This document shows, one piece after another, positions 7,569 through 15,842 of a stretch of 64,000 bases of DNA (position 1 is the stretch's first letter; the number at the start of each line of letters is the position of its first letter). The position numbers and the translations under genes were made by a program. Origin of the DNA: Hyphomicrobium_A sp044507625 (GTDB lineage: Bacteria > Pseudomonadota > Alphaproteobacteria > Rhizobiales > Hyphomicrobiaceae); NCBI GenBank assembly GCA_044507625.1, contig JBIQJE010000004.1, positions 62,001 through 126,000 of the forward strand, read 5' to 3'. Below the pieces are notes generated by a model. That model worked only from the letters and a program-made list of their open reading frames with translations. It was not told where the DNA came from and ran no database searches.

Positions 7569-8946
7569 CGGGCAGGTCGAGAACCTTGCCGCCGTGCTGC
7601 CTGGCCCACGCGTCCGCCTGATCCTTCAGCAGGAACGCGCTGACATCGCCGTTATCGGCACGGACGAACCAGGCCTGCGCGCCGAGGAGCTTGATGCCGC
7701 TGTTGCGATCCTGCGCATAGAACGCGCGGATCGGCTTGTTCTCCGCCTCCAGTGTCTTCAATGCCTTGAGAGCATTTTCGACGCTGGCATAGTGGCGGAC
7801 CTTGTCCTCGCCCTTCACCCACACTTGCGCCACGCGATGGGGATCATTGATGTCTTCGCCGGTGCCCGCATCCTTGCCGGTGAGAGGAAGCTGCGCGTAG
7901 TCCTTCAGCGCCGCGTCATAGTCGAGGCCGGAAGCCTTGAAGGCAGCCTTGATGTAGCGGTCATCGACGAACTTATCGACGTCGAGACCCTGATCGGCCT
8001 TCTTCAGCAGCTTGAGCGTATCGATAGCGGTGGCGACGGCCTGACGCCACTCCGGCTTCCACGTGAGGTCGCGCGTCTGCAGCCCCAGCGGACCGTGGAA
8101 CAGATAGTTCACCTCGGCCTCGACGCCGGCGACCTTCTCGATCAGCTCGCTGTATTTCTCCGGGTCTTCGCGAAAGAGCCGATCCGCTTCGATGGTCGCC
8201 TGCAGGTAGGCGGTGACGATCTCCGGATACTTTTCCGCGTAGGCGGCATCGACGAGCACGCCATGGAAGGTCGGCGCGTCGGTCTGTGATCCGTCATAGA
8301 TCTTGCGGGCGAAGCCGCGCCACGGGAACAGCTCGGCAAACGGCACGAAGTCGGCGTGAGCCGCGATCTGGTTGGAGCGTAGCGCCGTACCGGCAACCTC
8401 CGGGGCCTGCGTGATGATTGTGACGTCCTTCTCCGGGTCCCAGCCCTGATCCTTGACCGCACGCAGCAGCACGCCATGGGCCGTGGAGGCGAACGGCACG
8501 GAGATCGTCTTGCCCTTGAGATCGGCGATGGACTGAGCCTGCGAGACCGACGGCACGACGATGCCGTTGCCTGCGCCCTTCACGCTGCCCGAGAGTGGCG
8601 CGATGAGGATGCTCTTGCGCCCGGCCTTCTCGTGCGCGACCCCGTTGAACGAAGCAGGGAAGTCGGCCATCAGCCCGAAGTCGAGCTTGCCCGCGATCTG
8701 ATCGTTGGTGATGGGCGCGCCGGAGGTAAAATTCCGCCACTGGATGTCGTAGGTGACATCCTTGTACTTGCCGTCCTTCGGCAAATACTTATCGAGCAGC
8801 TTCAGCTCGCGCACGAGCACGCCGCCGGTCGCGGTGTTGATCGTGGTGTCCTGCGTGCCGATCGCGACGCGGATGGTTTCCGCGTGCACCGGCGTAAAGG
8901 CGCTCGTCGCGAGTATAGCGCCCGCGAGCAGCATATTCGTTCGCAT
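7537..8946 (-). CDS. Periplasmic substrate-binding protein (sulfonate/nitrate/taurine type) with C-terminal NosL-like extension
   Basis: At 469 residues it is about 130 residues longer than usual SsuA/TauA proteins. Residues 1-22 form a signal peptide ending PVHA. Residues about 25-330 are an NMT1/SsuA-like two-lobe domain (TINTATGGVLVRELKLL; KLDFGLMADFPASFNG). The remainder includes a C-terminal stretch (AWFVRADNGDVSAFLLKDQADAW...HGGKVLDL) that resembles the NosL copper-chaperone fold seen fused or adjacent in some transport systems. The ligand cannot be read from sequence; the flanking sulfur genes favour an organosulfonate. A ribosome-binding site GGAGAG precedes the ATG. Confidence 0.88.
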   Translation of the reverse strand: MRTNMLLAGAILATSAFTPVHAETIRVAIGTQDTTINTATGGVLVRELKLLDKYLPKDGKYKDVTYDIQWRNFTSGAPITNDQIAGKLDFGLMADFPASFNGVAHEKAGRKSILIAPLSGSVKGAGNGIVVPSVSQAQSIADLKGKTISVPFASTAHGVLLRAVKDQGWDPEKDVTIITQAPEVAGTALRSNQIAAHADFVPFAELFPWRGFARKIYDGSQTDAPTFHGVLVDAAYAEKYPEIVTAYLQATIEADRLFREDPEKYSELIEKVAGVEAEVNYLFHGPLGLQTRDLTWKPEWRQAVATAIDTLKLLKKADQGLDVDKFVDDRYIKAAFKASGLDYDAALKDYAQLPLTGKDAGTGEDINDPHRVAQVWVKGEDKVRHYASVENALKALKTLEAENKPIRAFYAQDRNSGIKLLGAQAWFVRADNGDVSAFLLKDQADAWARQHGGKVLDLPGARAAVLAAN

Positions 8947-9149
8947 GGTCTCTCCTTCTGTGATGGCGATGGTTGGCCGGTGACCGGTTCGGTCACGCGG
9001 ATGTCGTGTTCCGCACAGAAGGATGATCGCTGCGGTTGATGCTTAGCAACGAAGTATTTGTGAGCTTCTTATGAGCAAAAGCTGGCGCAATTTATTGCTC
9101 GACGCATTGTTCTCGATAGGCGGCGCTTCTTGAGCGCGCCGGCGCCGCA

Positions 9150-9881
9150 TCAGCTTTCCGAGCGCAAAATATTCGGTTGAAGAACGGTGATGTGGTCGTC
9201 CGACACGGAGATCAGGCCGCGCTTCTGAAAGCGTGCAAGTGTTGCCGTCACCCATTGGCGCGTGGAGCCGATGATGCCGGCGAGATGCTCATGCGTGATC
9301 TTGCGCTCGATATGGCGGCCGCCGGTTCCGGACGCCTCTGAAAGAATGAGCAGAAGCTGTGCCAGACGCGCGGTGACGGATCGCGTGCCGAGCATTTGAG
9401 CGAGCGCCGAGTAGCATTTGCCCTTGGCCACGAGCGCATCGATGAGGCAGAGCGCAAAGGCTGGAATGGTTTCAGCGAGATGCCGCACCGCCGCGCCCGG
9501 CAGGTGCGCGATGCGCGATGCCTCCATCGTCTCCGCGGACCAGATGTGGATGCCGCCGCCGAAAACCTCCGGGCCGCCGACGAAGTGTCCTGGCGTCCAG
9601 TATGCGAGGGTCAGCTCCTTCCCCGATGGGCCCACATAGAATGTGCGAATCCGGCCCGCCTCGATGAGATAGATACCATCGTGTGTTTCACCCTGCGTGA
9701 AGACCGGCGCGTTGGGGCCGGCCGTGTAGATGCGCGACGCGAGGCGGACAGCGGCAAGCTCCGCCGGATCGAGGCGCTCGAAAAAGCGAGGATGTCCTTC
9801 CTCCAGTTCGAGCTCGGTCAGATAAATGGCTTGCTGGCGTCTGTCGCCCGTTGCAGCCAACGCCGATGTCGGTCCGCTCAT
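9150..9881 (-). CDS. Crp/Fnr-family transcriptional regulator
   Basis: The 243-residue protein has an N-terminal cyclic-nucleotide-binding-like beta-roll (about residues 40-150, VFTQGETHDGIYLIEAGRIRTFY) and a C-terminal winged helix (ITHEHLAGIIGSTRQWVTATLARFQKRGLI). No N-terminal cysteine set for an FNR-type Fe-S cluster is seen, and the phosphate-binding residues of true CRP are not obvious, so the effector is unknown. It lies between the HEAT gene and the transporter operon, all on the - strand, with about 200 bp in front of the binding-protein gene, so local control of sulfur-compound uptake is likely. Confidence 0.9.
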   Translation of the reverse strand: MSGPTSALAATGDRRQQAIYLTELELEEGHPRFFERLDPAELAAVRLASRIYTAGPNAPVFTQGETHDGIYLIEAGRIRTFYVGPSGKELTLAYWTPGHFVGGPEVFGGGIHIWSAETMEASRIAHLPGAAVRHLAETIPAFALCLIDALVAKGKCYSALAQMLGTRSVTARLAQLLLILSEASGTGGRHIERKITHEHLAGIIGSTRQWVTATLARFQKRGLISVSDDHITVLQPNILRSES

Positions 9882-9976
9882 GTGTCGCTCCCCAAAATCG
9901 GGCTCCGAAAATCCGGCCGCCGAAAATCAAGGATGAAGGCTAGCGGCACGCGCGGAGCGCCCAACAAACAAAACCG

Positions 9977-9998
9977 GATGAGCTCATCTGGAAAGTGG
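9977..9998. promoter_or_regulatory. Candidate operator, copy A (upstream of the Crp-type gene)
   Basis: A 22-bp element containing the palindrome GATGAGCTCATC sits 96 bp upstream of the Crp-type start. It matches the element at 14434-14455 in 18 of 22 positions (shared core GATGAGCT.AT.TGGAAA). Both lie about 100 bp before a regulator gene on the same strand. Function is inferred from this conservation only. Confidence 0.4.
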
Positions 9999-10011
9999 CA
10001 ATAGCGCCGCG

Positions 10012-10968
10012 TCAGCCGCCGAGGCGTGACAGTGCCCAGCGGGCGTTCTTGCGCACTTCGGGGTCCGGATCGTGCGTCGCGCGCTCGAGGGCGGCCGAGA
10101 CGGACGGATCGGCGATTTCCCCGAGGGCCGCTGCGGATTCTTTGCGCAGGTTCGATTCCGCATGATCTAGATGTTCGGCGATGCGCGCAGCGGCGCCCCG
10201 CACGCGCAACTGGCCGAGACTGCGGGTTGCTTTCAGGCGCACCTGCCAGCTCGCATCGTCGAGCGCCGCGATGAGGTCGCGGGGCGCAGTATTCCCAGCG
10301 GAAAGTATCCCCAGCGATTCCGCTGCTGCCTCGCGCACGGTCCAGTCGTCATCGCGTAGCAGACGGGAGACGGTGTTCGCGACGGCTGTGCTGTTGGAAA
10401 ACACGAGGGCCGCGGCCACTGCCCTGCGCACGCGGGCATCCGCATCATAGGCTGCTGCGGTAAGGGCGCCGAGCGAGTCCTCGACCTTCAGATATCCCAC
10501 CGTGACGACCGCCTCTACGCGAACCTGCGGATCGGCGTCGGCGAGGGCATCGAGAGCGGGTGCGAGCGTGGCGCTGTTGTGCAACTCGCGCAGCGCCCGG
10601 AGCGTGGCCGCGCGCACGAACGCCGTGTGGTGCTCCACTAGCGGGATGAGAACCGGCGCGGCGGCCGGATCCTTCAGCTCCGCGGCACTGTCCCTCGCCG
10701 CCGCCGCGACCTGCGGGTCGGCATCGACGAGCGCCTGCGCCAGCGCCTGCGCTGCCGCGGGGCCGTCGAATTCACCCAAAGCGATGGCAGCCTGGCGGCG
10801 GACACCGGTATCGGTGTCCGACAACGCCGCCGCCAGAAGCGGAATCGCGTGCGGATCTCCGCTGTCGGCGAGCTCCATGATGGCGACGCGCCGCTGCCCC
10901 GCATCGCCCGCGGCGATACGTTCGGTCACGTCGTCGAGATCGCTGAAGCTTTCGAATATCGTGCTCAC
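10012..10968 (-). CDS. HEAT-repeat protein
   Basis: The 318-residue protein is built almost entirely of about nine HEAT/PBS-lyase-like helical repeats of roughly 31 residues (for example DPQVRVEAVVTVGYL and DWTVREAAAESLGIL). There is no signal peptide or catalytic motif, so it is probably a cytoplasmic scaffold. The start is a GTG at 10968, 4 bp after the ferredoxin stop, so it is in the same operon as the ferredoxin and flavoprotein. HEAT proteins of this kind in redox operons may assist complex assembly; that is inference. Confidence 0.88.
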   Translation of the reverse strand: MSTIFESFSDLDDVTERIAAGDAGQRRVAIMELADSGDPHAIPLLAAALSDTDTGVRRQAAIALGEFDGPAAAQALAQALVDADPQVAAAARDSAAELKDPAAAPVLIPLVEHHTAFVRAATLRALRELHNSATLAPALDALADADPQVRVEAVVTVGYLKVEDSLGALTAAAYDADARVRRAVAAALVFSNSTAVANTVSRLLRDDDWTVREAAAESLGILSAGNTAPRDLIAALDDASWQVRLKATRSLGQLRVRGAAARIAEHLDHAESNLRKESAAALGEIADPSVSAALERATHDPDPEVRKNARWALSRLGG

Positions 10969-10972
10969 GGCG

Positions 10973-11206
10973 TCACTTCAAAAGATAGGGGATGTTGACG
11001 GTGACCGCGCCGGTCGGGCAATCGGCGGCACATGGCATGCAATACCAGCATTCGTCATAGGCCATGTAGGCCTTGCCGGTCGCTTCGCTGATGCGCAGCA
11101 CGTCCAACGGGCAGACGTCGACGCAAACCGTGCAGCCCTTGTCGGCGATGCATTTGTCGTTATCGACCACGACCGGCACGGACGTCGGCGCATAGGCAAG
11201 TGGCAT
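10973..11206 (-). CDS. 2x[4Fe-4S] ferredoxin, AprB-like
   Basis: The 77-residue ferredoxin has two cluster motifs: Cys19/25/28/32 (C-x5-C-x2-C-x3-CP) and Cys53/56/59/63 (C-x2-C-x2-C-x3-CP). The uneven first spacing and the position just after an AprA-like flavoprotein gene (18 bp gap) recall the beta subunit of adenylylsulfate reductase, but it is about half the size of true AprB. It most likely carries electrons to or from the flavoprotein. Confidence 0.93.
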   Translation of the reverse strand: MPLAYAPTSVPVVVDNDKCIADKGCTVCVDVCPLDVLRISEATGKAYMAYDECWYCMPCAADCPTGAVTVNIPYLLK

Positions 11207-11224
11207 ATCAGGTCCTCGATATGA

Positions 11225-12964
11225 TCAGGCGGTGGCGCGCACCTTGACGCGCTGCTTCCCGTAAAGATCCTTTTCGTCGTCAGCGATCGGCACGACGTAG
11301 GGCTCGATTGCGCGCTTCTCGCTTGTCATTTTGCTTCCGCGCTTCGACAGCAGCGTGTGGCAGAACCAATCGGCGTCGTTCTTCTCCGGATGGTCGGCGC
11401 GCAGGTGATAGAGCCCCCATCGGCTCTCGGCCCGGAACAGCGAGGCATGCGCGGCCATATCCGCGCAATCGAGGATGGAGCTGGCTTCGAGCGCGCGCAT
11501 CAACTCGTGCGCATTGCGCGCGATCATGCGGTTCTCGAGGTCGTCGCGTACCTCGGCAAAGCGTTGTTGTGCGAGCGTATATTTGCGCGTCACCTTCGGC
11601 GGCTGCAGGTAGTCGTTCACGAGACGCCGCGTCTTGTATTCGATCTGGTTCGGAGGGATGCCATCCTCCCGGCGCGTCGGGGCCAGAACCCGTTCGCGCT
11701 CCCGTTCCACGTCGTCGCTGTCGTAAGCGACGTGGGTGGTGCTGCGTGCATATTCTGCGGCATCAGTTCCCGCAATCGAACCATTGGTGAATGCGCCGAG
11801 CATGTAGTTGTGCGGCACGCTGGCCATATCGCCCGTTGCATAGAGCCCCGGCACGGTCGTGCGCGCAAACTCGTCGACGTAGACGCCGGAGGCGCTGTGC
11901 CCGCTGCAGAAACCGATCTCGGAGATATGCATCTCGATCATCTCGCGGCGGTAGTCGGTCCCGCGGCCGGCGTGGAATGTTCCCCGGCTCGGACGCTCCA
12001 CGCGGTGGAGGATGTCCTCGATCTCGCCGACCGTATCGGCATGCAGATGATCGAGCTTGAGAAACACCGGACCCTTGCCGGACTGCAGCTCATTATAGAA
12101 CTCCAGCATCATCTGCCCCGACCAGTAGTCGCATTCGATGAAGCGGTGGCTTTGGTTGTTGGCCGTGTAGGCCCCGAACGGCCCGGCCACGTAGGCGCAG
12201 GCGGGACCATTGTAATCCTTGATGAGCGGATTGATCTGGAAGCACTCGAGATTGGCGAGCGCTGCGCCTGCATGATAGGCCATCGCATAGCCGTCGCCGG
12301 AGTTGGCAGCATTCTCGTAGGTGCCGAACATGTAACCCGATGTCGGCAGTCCGAGGCGGCCCGCCGCGCCCATGCAGAGAATGACCGCCTTGGCGCGGAT
12401 GACGAGCAGTTCGGCGGTGCGGGTGTTTACGGCAATCGCCCCGGCGATGCGGCCATCGCCAACCAAGAGGCGCGTCGCCATAAAGCGGTTCGAGATGAGC
12501 AGCCGTGCGCGGCGAAGCTGCCGGTAAAGCGCCTTCTTCACCGTCTCGCCGTTGGGCATCGGCAACACGTAGGTGCCGATGTGATGCACCTTCTTTACCG
12601 CGAAGTCGCCGTTGGCATTCTTCTGAAAGCGAATGCCATAGCTGTCCAGCTCCTCGATGACCGAGTAGCAGTTCTGGGCATACTTCAGCACCGGCTTTTG
12701 ATCGACGATGCCGTCATTCGCGATCGTGATTTCCTTGGTGTACTGCTCGGGCGTCGCATAGCCGGGAATGACGGCGTTGTTCAATCCGTCCATGCCCATG
12801 GAGATGGCGCCGGACCGCTTCACATTCGCCTTCTCGAGCAGAACGACCGTTGCCTGCGGATCGGCGAGCTTTGCCTTCAGGGCCGCCATCGGTCCGGCGG
12901 TGCCGCCGCCGATGACGAGCACATCGCACGTGATTTCGCTTTGCTGATCGGTGATTTCGTCCAT
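11225..12964 (-). CDS. FAD-dependent oxidoreductase, AprA/fumarate-reductase flavoprotein family
   Basis: The 579-residue flavoprotein begins with a dinucleotide-binding GGGTAG motif and has the KRSGAISMGMDGLNNA segment that corresponds to the RSGAVAQG region of AprA (adenylylsulfate reductase alpha subunit), an LCMGAAGRLGLPTSG stretch and a late GLYATGDMAS FAD motif. It is shorter than dissimilatory AprA. No aprM, sat or dsr gene is nearby, so a dissimilatory role is unlikely. With the ferredoxin, HEAT protein, DUF971 protein and a sulfonate-type transporter it probably reduces or oxidises a sulfur or organosulfur intermediate. The ATG at 12964 is preferred; a TTG at 12976 is possible. Confidence 0.85.
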   Translation of the reverse strand: MDEITDQQSEITCDVLVIGGGTAGPMAALKAKLADPQATVVLLEKANVKRSGAISMGMDGLNNAVIPGYATPEQYTKEITIANDGIVDQKPVLKYAQNCYSVIEELDSYGIRFQKNANGDFAVKKVHHIGTYVLPMPNGETVKKALYRQLRRARLLISNRFMATRLLVGDGRIAGAIAVNTRTAELLVIRAKAVILCMGAAGRLGLPTSGYMFGTYENAANSGDGYAMAYHAGAALANLECFQINPLIKDYNGPACAYVAGPFGAYTANNQSHRFIECDYWSGQMMLEFYNELQSGKGPVFLKLDHLHADTVGEIEDILHRVERPSRGTFHAGRGTDYRREMIEMHISEIGFCSGHSASGVYVDEFARTTVPGLYATGDMASVPHNYMLGAFTNGSIAGTDAAEYARSTTHVAYDSDDVERERERVLAPTRREDGIPPNQIEYKTRRLVNDYLQPPKVTRKYTLAQQRFAEVRDDLENRMIARNAHELMRALEASSILDCADMAAHASLFRAESRWGLYHLRADHPEKNDADWFCHTLLSKRGSKMTSEKRAIEPYVVPIADDEKDLYGKQRVKVRATA

Positions 12965-12996
12965 GTCGACCGTCAAGAACCGCTAAGGTTGCGCCG

Positions 12997-13299
12997 TTAC
13001 GCGATGAAATCCTCGATCTGCGGACGCAGGCTGAGGTCCATAAGCATCGGCCAGGGGAAGACGCCGCCGTAAGCATCCGCGGAGAACGCCACGTGCACGC
13101 CGTAGCCGACATCCGTGAGAGTCACGATGGCGAGGCTTGGCGGCGGCGCGTTGATGCCGTCGATGCGCCGGCGCTTTGCCCGCGCGCCGGGACACGCGCA
13201 CCAAAGCGTTTCCACCGAAAGCGACCGGCGGGTGCCGTCGGCGAGGATGATACGGATGCTTTCGCCTTCGGCCGCGAGACTAAGTTCCGGCTTTCCCAT
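12997..13299 (-). CDS. DUF971 (gamma-butyrobetaine hydroxylase N-terminal-like) protein
   Basis: The 100-residue protein matches the small DUF971/GBBH-like N-terminal domain: an RIILADGTRRSL strand pair, LWCACPGARAKRR and a late FSADAYGGVFPWPMLMDL where the family has HDSGIYSWEYL. Such domains occur alone beside Fe-S cluster and redox genes. The ATG at 13299 is chosen over one 33 bp upstream because it has an excellent GAGGAG ribosome-binding site. It starts the flavoprotein-ferredoxin-HEAT operon. The biochemical function is not known to me. Confidence 0.85.
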   Translation of the reverse strand: MGKPELSLAAEGESIRIILADGTRRSLSVETLWCACPGARAKRRRIDGINAPPPSLAIVTLTDVGYGVHVAFSADAYGGVFPWPMLMDLSLRPQIEDFIA

Positions 13300-13416
13300 C
13301 TGATCTCCTCGAAACTTCGGCCGCATGAGCATCGCGCCGATCGGGCGGCGACCCCAGCAATTAATTGCGCGCTACTTCGCGTCGGGCGGCGCAATGCGTG
13401 CGCTGACTGGGATGGG

Positions 13417-14334
13417 CTAAACAACAGCGGGCCGGACGGCATCTTCGGTGAGATTTGGCGCGCACATCTCTATGAAGCGGTAGACATATCCGCGGAGGTA
13501 GCGCCCGCGCTTCACCCCCAACGATGACGTGCTCGGTTTGAATGCTCCCGGCAGGTCGAGCCGGCGCAATCCAACGTCTCTCGCCGGATCGAAAGCGACC
13601 TCGGCGATGATGCCGATGCTACCGTCGAGCTCAACATAGGCCTTGATCACATCCGCATCGAGCGCCGACATGGCAACGTCCGGCTCGCGCCCGATGCGGG
13701 CAAAGGCTTCATCGACACGCTCGCGCCCCGTCAGGCCCGGGGCATAGGTGATAATCGGCCAGCGTGCGATTGTCTCGAGGGTGGGCGCTTTCTCCGCCAG
13801 GAGCGGATGCCCGGCGGAGACGACGACGGCGTGGCTCCAGGTGCGAAAGGGGAACGTCACCAGTCCGTCGATGTCTGCCATGGTGTTGGTGGCAATGCCG
13901 ATATCCGCCTCTCCGGCGAGGAGAATGCTCGGGATGTCCAACGGATTCGCTTGCGTAAGCGCAAACTTGACGTTGGGGAACGCTGCGTTGAAGCGCGAGA
14001 TGATGGGCGGCAACGTGTAGCGCGCCTGTGTGTGCGTTGCGGCGATGCGCAGCGTGCCCTCATCCTTCAACGACATGCGCCAGCCGAGGTCGGAAAGGTT
14101 CTGCTGATCGACGAGGATGCGTTCGACGATGGGCAGCGCATCCTGCCCGGCGTCGGTCAAGCCCAGCAGCCGTTTGCCCTTGCGGACGAACAGCTCCACG
14201 CCGAGCTCATCCTCGAAATCCTTCACGTATTTGCTGACGCCCGATTGGGCGGTCAACAGCGCATTGGCAACTTCGGTGAGATTAAAGTTACATCGCACCG
14301 CTTCGCGCACGATGCGCAACTGTCGAAAGTTCAT
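13417..14334 (-). CDS. LysR-family regulator of the CysB/Cbl type
   Basis: A 305-residue LysR regulator. Its N-terminus (MNFRQLRIVREAV...FNLTEVANALLTAQSGVSKYVKDFEDELGVELFVRKGKRLLGLT) is the CysB/Cbl version of the helix-turn-helix domain, which in enterics responds to N-acetylserine or adenylylsulfate and controls cysteine and sulfonate genes. The C-terminal co-inducer domain is complete. It lies between the flavoprotein operon and the sulfate-binding protein gene and is the best candidate for the regulator of this island. Confidence 0.93.
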   Translation of the reverse strand: MNFRQLRIVREAVRCNFNLTEVANALLTAQSGVSKYVKDFEDELGVELFVRKGKRLLGLTDAGQDALPIVERILVDQQNLSDLGWRMSLKDEGTLRIAATHTQARYTLPPIISRFNAAFPNVKFALTQANPLDIPSILLAGEADIGIATNTMADIDGLVTFPFRTWSHAVVVSAGHPLLAEKAPTLETIARWPIITYAPGLTGRERVDEAFARIGREPDVAMSALDADVIKAYVELDGSIGIIAEVAFDPARDVGLRRLDLPGAFKPSTSSLGVKRGRYLRGYVYRFIEMCAPNLTEDAVRPAVV

Positions 14335-14640
14335 TGCTGTTCATGCCGCATATCGACAGCCGCGCGTCGTCACCACGGCCCGTCGGCAGCCATCCTAATT
14401 CGCCGTCAGGGTCCAACTGAATAAAGAAATTGAGATGAGCTTATATGGAAATTCGAAACCGGGTGGCCGGATCGAACGAGCCGGCACAACGGCGTCTGCG
14501 TAAAGCCGGCCCGCTGCCTTTTGATGCTCACACCGGGCACCAAGAACGTGTGCAGCTGCTCGCGACGGTCATGAATGCATCGTGGCGCGCACTGCCCATA
14601 AAAACGCAGCGCGCGCCAAGCTTTCGCAGCCTTGAAGGGA
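14335..14640. other. Intergenic region upstream of the CysB-type regulator
   Basis: This 306-bp gap has no convincing gene. It holds an A+T-richer patch with candidate operator copy B about 100 bp before the LysR start. The rest is the trailer of the sulfate-binding protein gene; no strong terminator hairpin with a T-run was seen. Confidence 0.6.
14434..14455. promoter_or_regulatory. Candidate operator, copy B (upstream of the CysB-type gene)
   Basis: A 22-bp element, 18/22 identical to that at 9977-9998, 100 bp upstream of the LysR-type start on the same strand. On the - strand both read TTTCCA.AT.AGCTCATC, with a TTCC half-site that recalls CysB targets. Weaker relatives occur at 9059-9078 (before the transporter operon), 15739-15757 (before the sulfate-binding protein) and 19948-19967 (before cysK). 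Confidence 0.4.
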
Positions 14641-15669
14641 TTATCGCTTCGCGATGATCTGGTCGTAGTTCGCGCCGTCAGCAAAGTGGTTTTTCTTCAC
14701 CGCATCCCAGCCGCCAAGCAGGTCTTCCACGCGGAAAGTGTCGACCGCAGGAAAGACGGCAGCATTCGCCTTGAGCACTTCAGGGTCGCGCGGGCGCAGG
14801 CCATGCTTGGCGATGATCTCTTGTCCCGCGGGGGAATAGAGAAAGTTGAGGTAGGCTTCGGCGAGCTTGCGCGTGCCATGCTTGTCGACGACCGGATTGA
14901 TGATGGCCACCGGCGGCTCCGCGACGATACTGGTGGACGGATAGACGATCTCGAACTTGTCGCCGCCCACTTCGTTGCCAATGAGCTTGGCTTCGTTTTC
15001 GAAGGTGACGAGCACGTCACCCTGATCGCGCTGCGTGAACGTCGTCGTCGCGCCGCGGCCGCCGCCATCGAGGATTGGCACGTTTGCGAAGAGCTTAGCG
15101 ACGAAATCCTTCGCGCCGTCGTCGGTGCCGGACTTCTTCAGGGCGTGGCCCCACGCCGCGAGATATGTATAGCGGCCATTGCCGGAGGTTTTGGGGTTGG
15201 GAACGATGACCTCGACGTCCGGCTTCACGAGGTCCTCCCAATCCTTGATGCTCTTCGGATTTCCCTTGCGCACCAGGAACACCGAAATGGTGGTGTAGGG
15301 CGCGGCGTCATTGGGAAAGGCCTTGCGCCACTCAGGTGACACGAGGCCGGGCTTTACCAGAACCTCGACGTCGGGCGCCTGGTTGAACGTAACGACATCC
15401 GCCTCCAGGCCGTTGGCTACCGCCAGGGCTTGCTTTGTCGACCCGCCGTGCGACTGATTGACGGCAATCGTGCCGCCGGTTTTCCGTTTCCAGTCATCGA
15501 CGAACGCACGGTTGATATCCTTATAGAGTTCGCGCGAGACGTCGTATGACGCGTTGAGTAGGGTATTGGGATCGGCCGCCGCGGCGTGACCCATGCTTGC
15601 ACCCGCGGCGATGATTGCAGCGAATGCAAACGCGATGCCGGTATGCGCGGCCATGCGGTAAATGTTCAT
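14641..15669 (-). CDS. Periplasmic sulfate-binding protein (Sbp/CysP family)
   Basis: The 342-residue protein has a signal peptide (cleavage near residue 31, HAAAAD) followed by a sulfate/thiosulfate-binding domain: LLNASYDVSRELYKDINRAF, NQSHGGSTKQALAVANGLEADVVTFNQ and the VPNPKTSGNGRYTYLAAW motif. It would deliver sulfate to a CysTWA-type transporter, but no permease or ATPase gene of that type is nearby, so it must share components encoded elsewhere. A GGAGGGGAG ribosome-binding site precedes the ATG. It lies downstream of the encapsulin operon on the same strand, 173 bp after the desulfurase stop. Confidence 0.94.
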   Translation of the reverse strand: MNIYRMAAHTGIAFAFAAIIAAGASMGHAAAADPNTLLNASYDVSRELYKDINRAFVDDWKRKTGGTIAVNQSHGGSTKQALAVANGLEADVVTFNQAPDVEVLVKPGLVSPEWRKAFPNDAAPYTTISVFLVRKGNPKSIKDWEDLVKPDVEVIVPNPKTSGNGRYTYLAAWGHALKKSGTDDGAKDFVAKLFANVPILDGGGRGATTTFTQRDQGDVLVTFENEAKLIGNEVGGDKFEIVYPSTSIVAEPPVAIINPVVDKHGTRKLAEAYLNFLYSPAGQEIIAKHGLRPRDPEVLKANAAVFPAVDTFRVEDLLGGWDAVKKNHFADGANYDQIIAKR

Positions 15670-15842
15670 TCTCCCCTCCGGCAGTTATTGGCCGCGCAGT
15701 TTGCGAAGCAGGCTAAAGGCTGGGAACAAAGAAAAAGTGCCAAGCTTATGTGCGGTGTGCGGCGGTGACGAGCGCTGCGCCGCCGTCGCGCAAGGTTGCG
15801 CGGCTGTGTAGCGCAAGTCCGTAGGGTCGAGATGTGTGCGCG

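Noticed and set aside
11225..12964. Dissimilatory adenylylsulfate reductase alpha subunit
   Set aside because: Shorter than AprA, paired with a ferredoxin about half the size of AprB, and no sat, aprM, qmo or dsr genes nearby.
11357..13072. 571-residue open frame on the + strand opposite the AprA-like flavoprotein gene
   Set aside because: It is the antisense shadow of a strongly conserved gene in high-G+C DNA; the translation shows no family motif.
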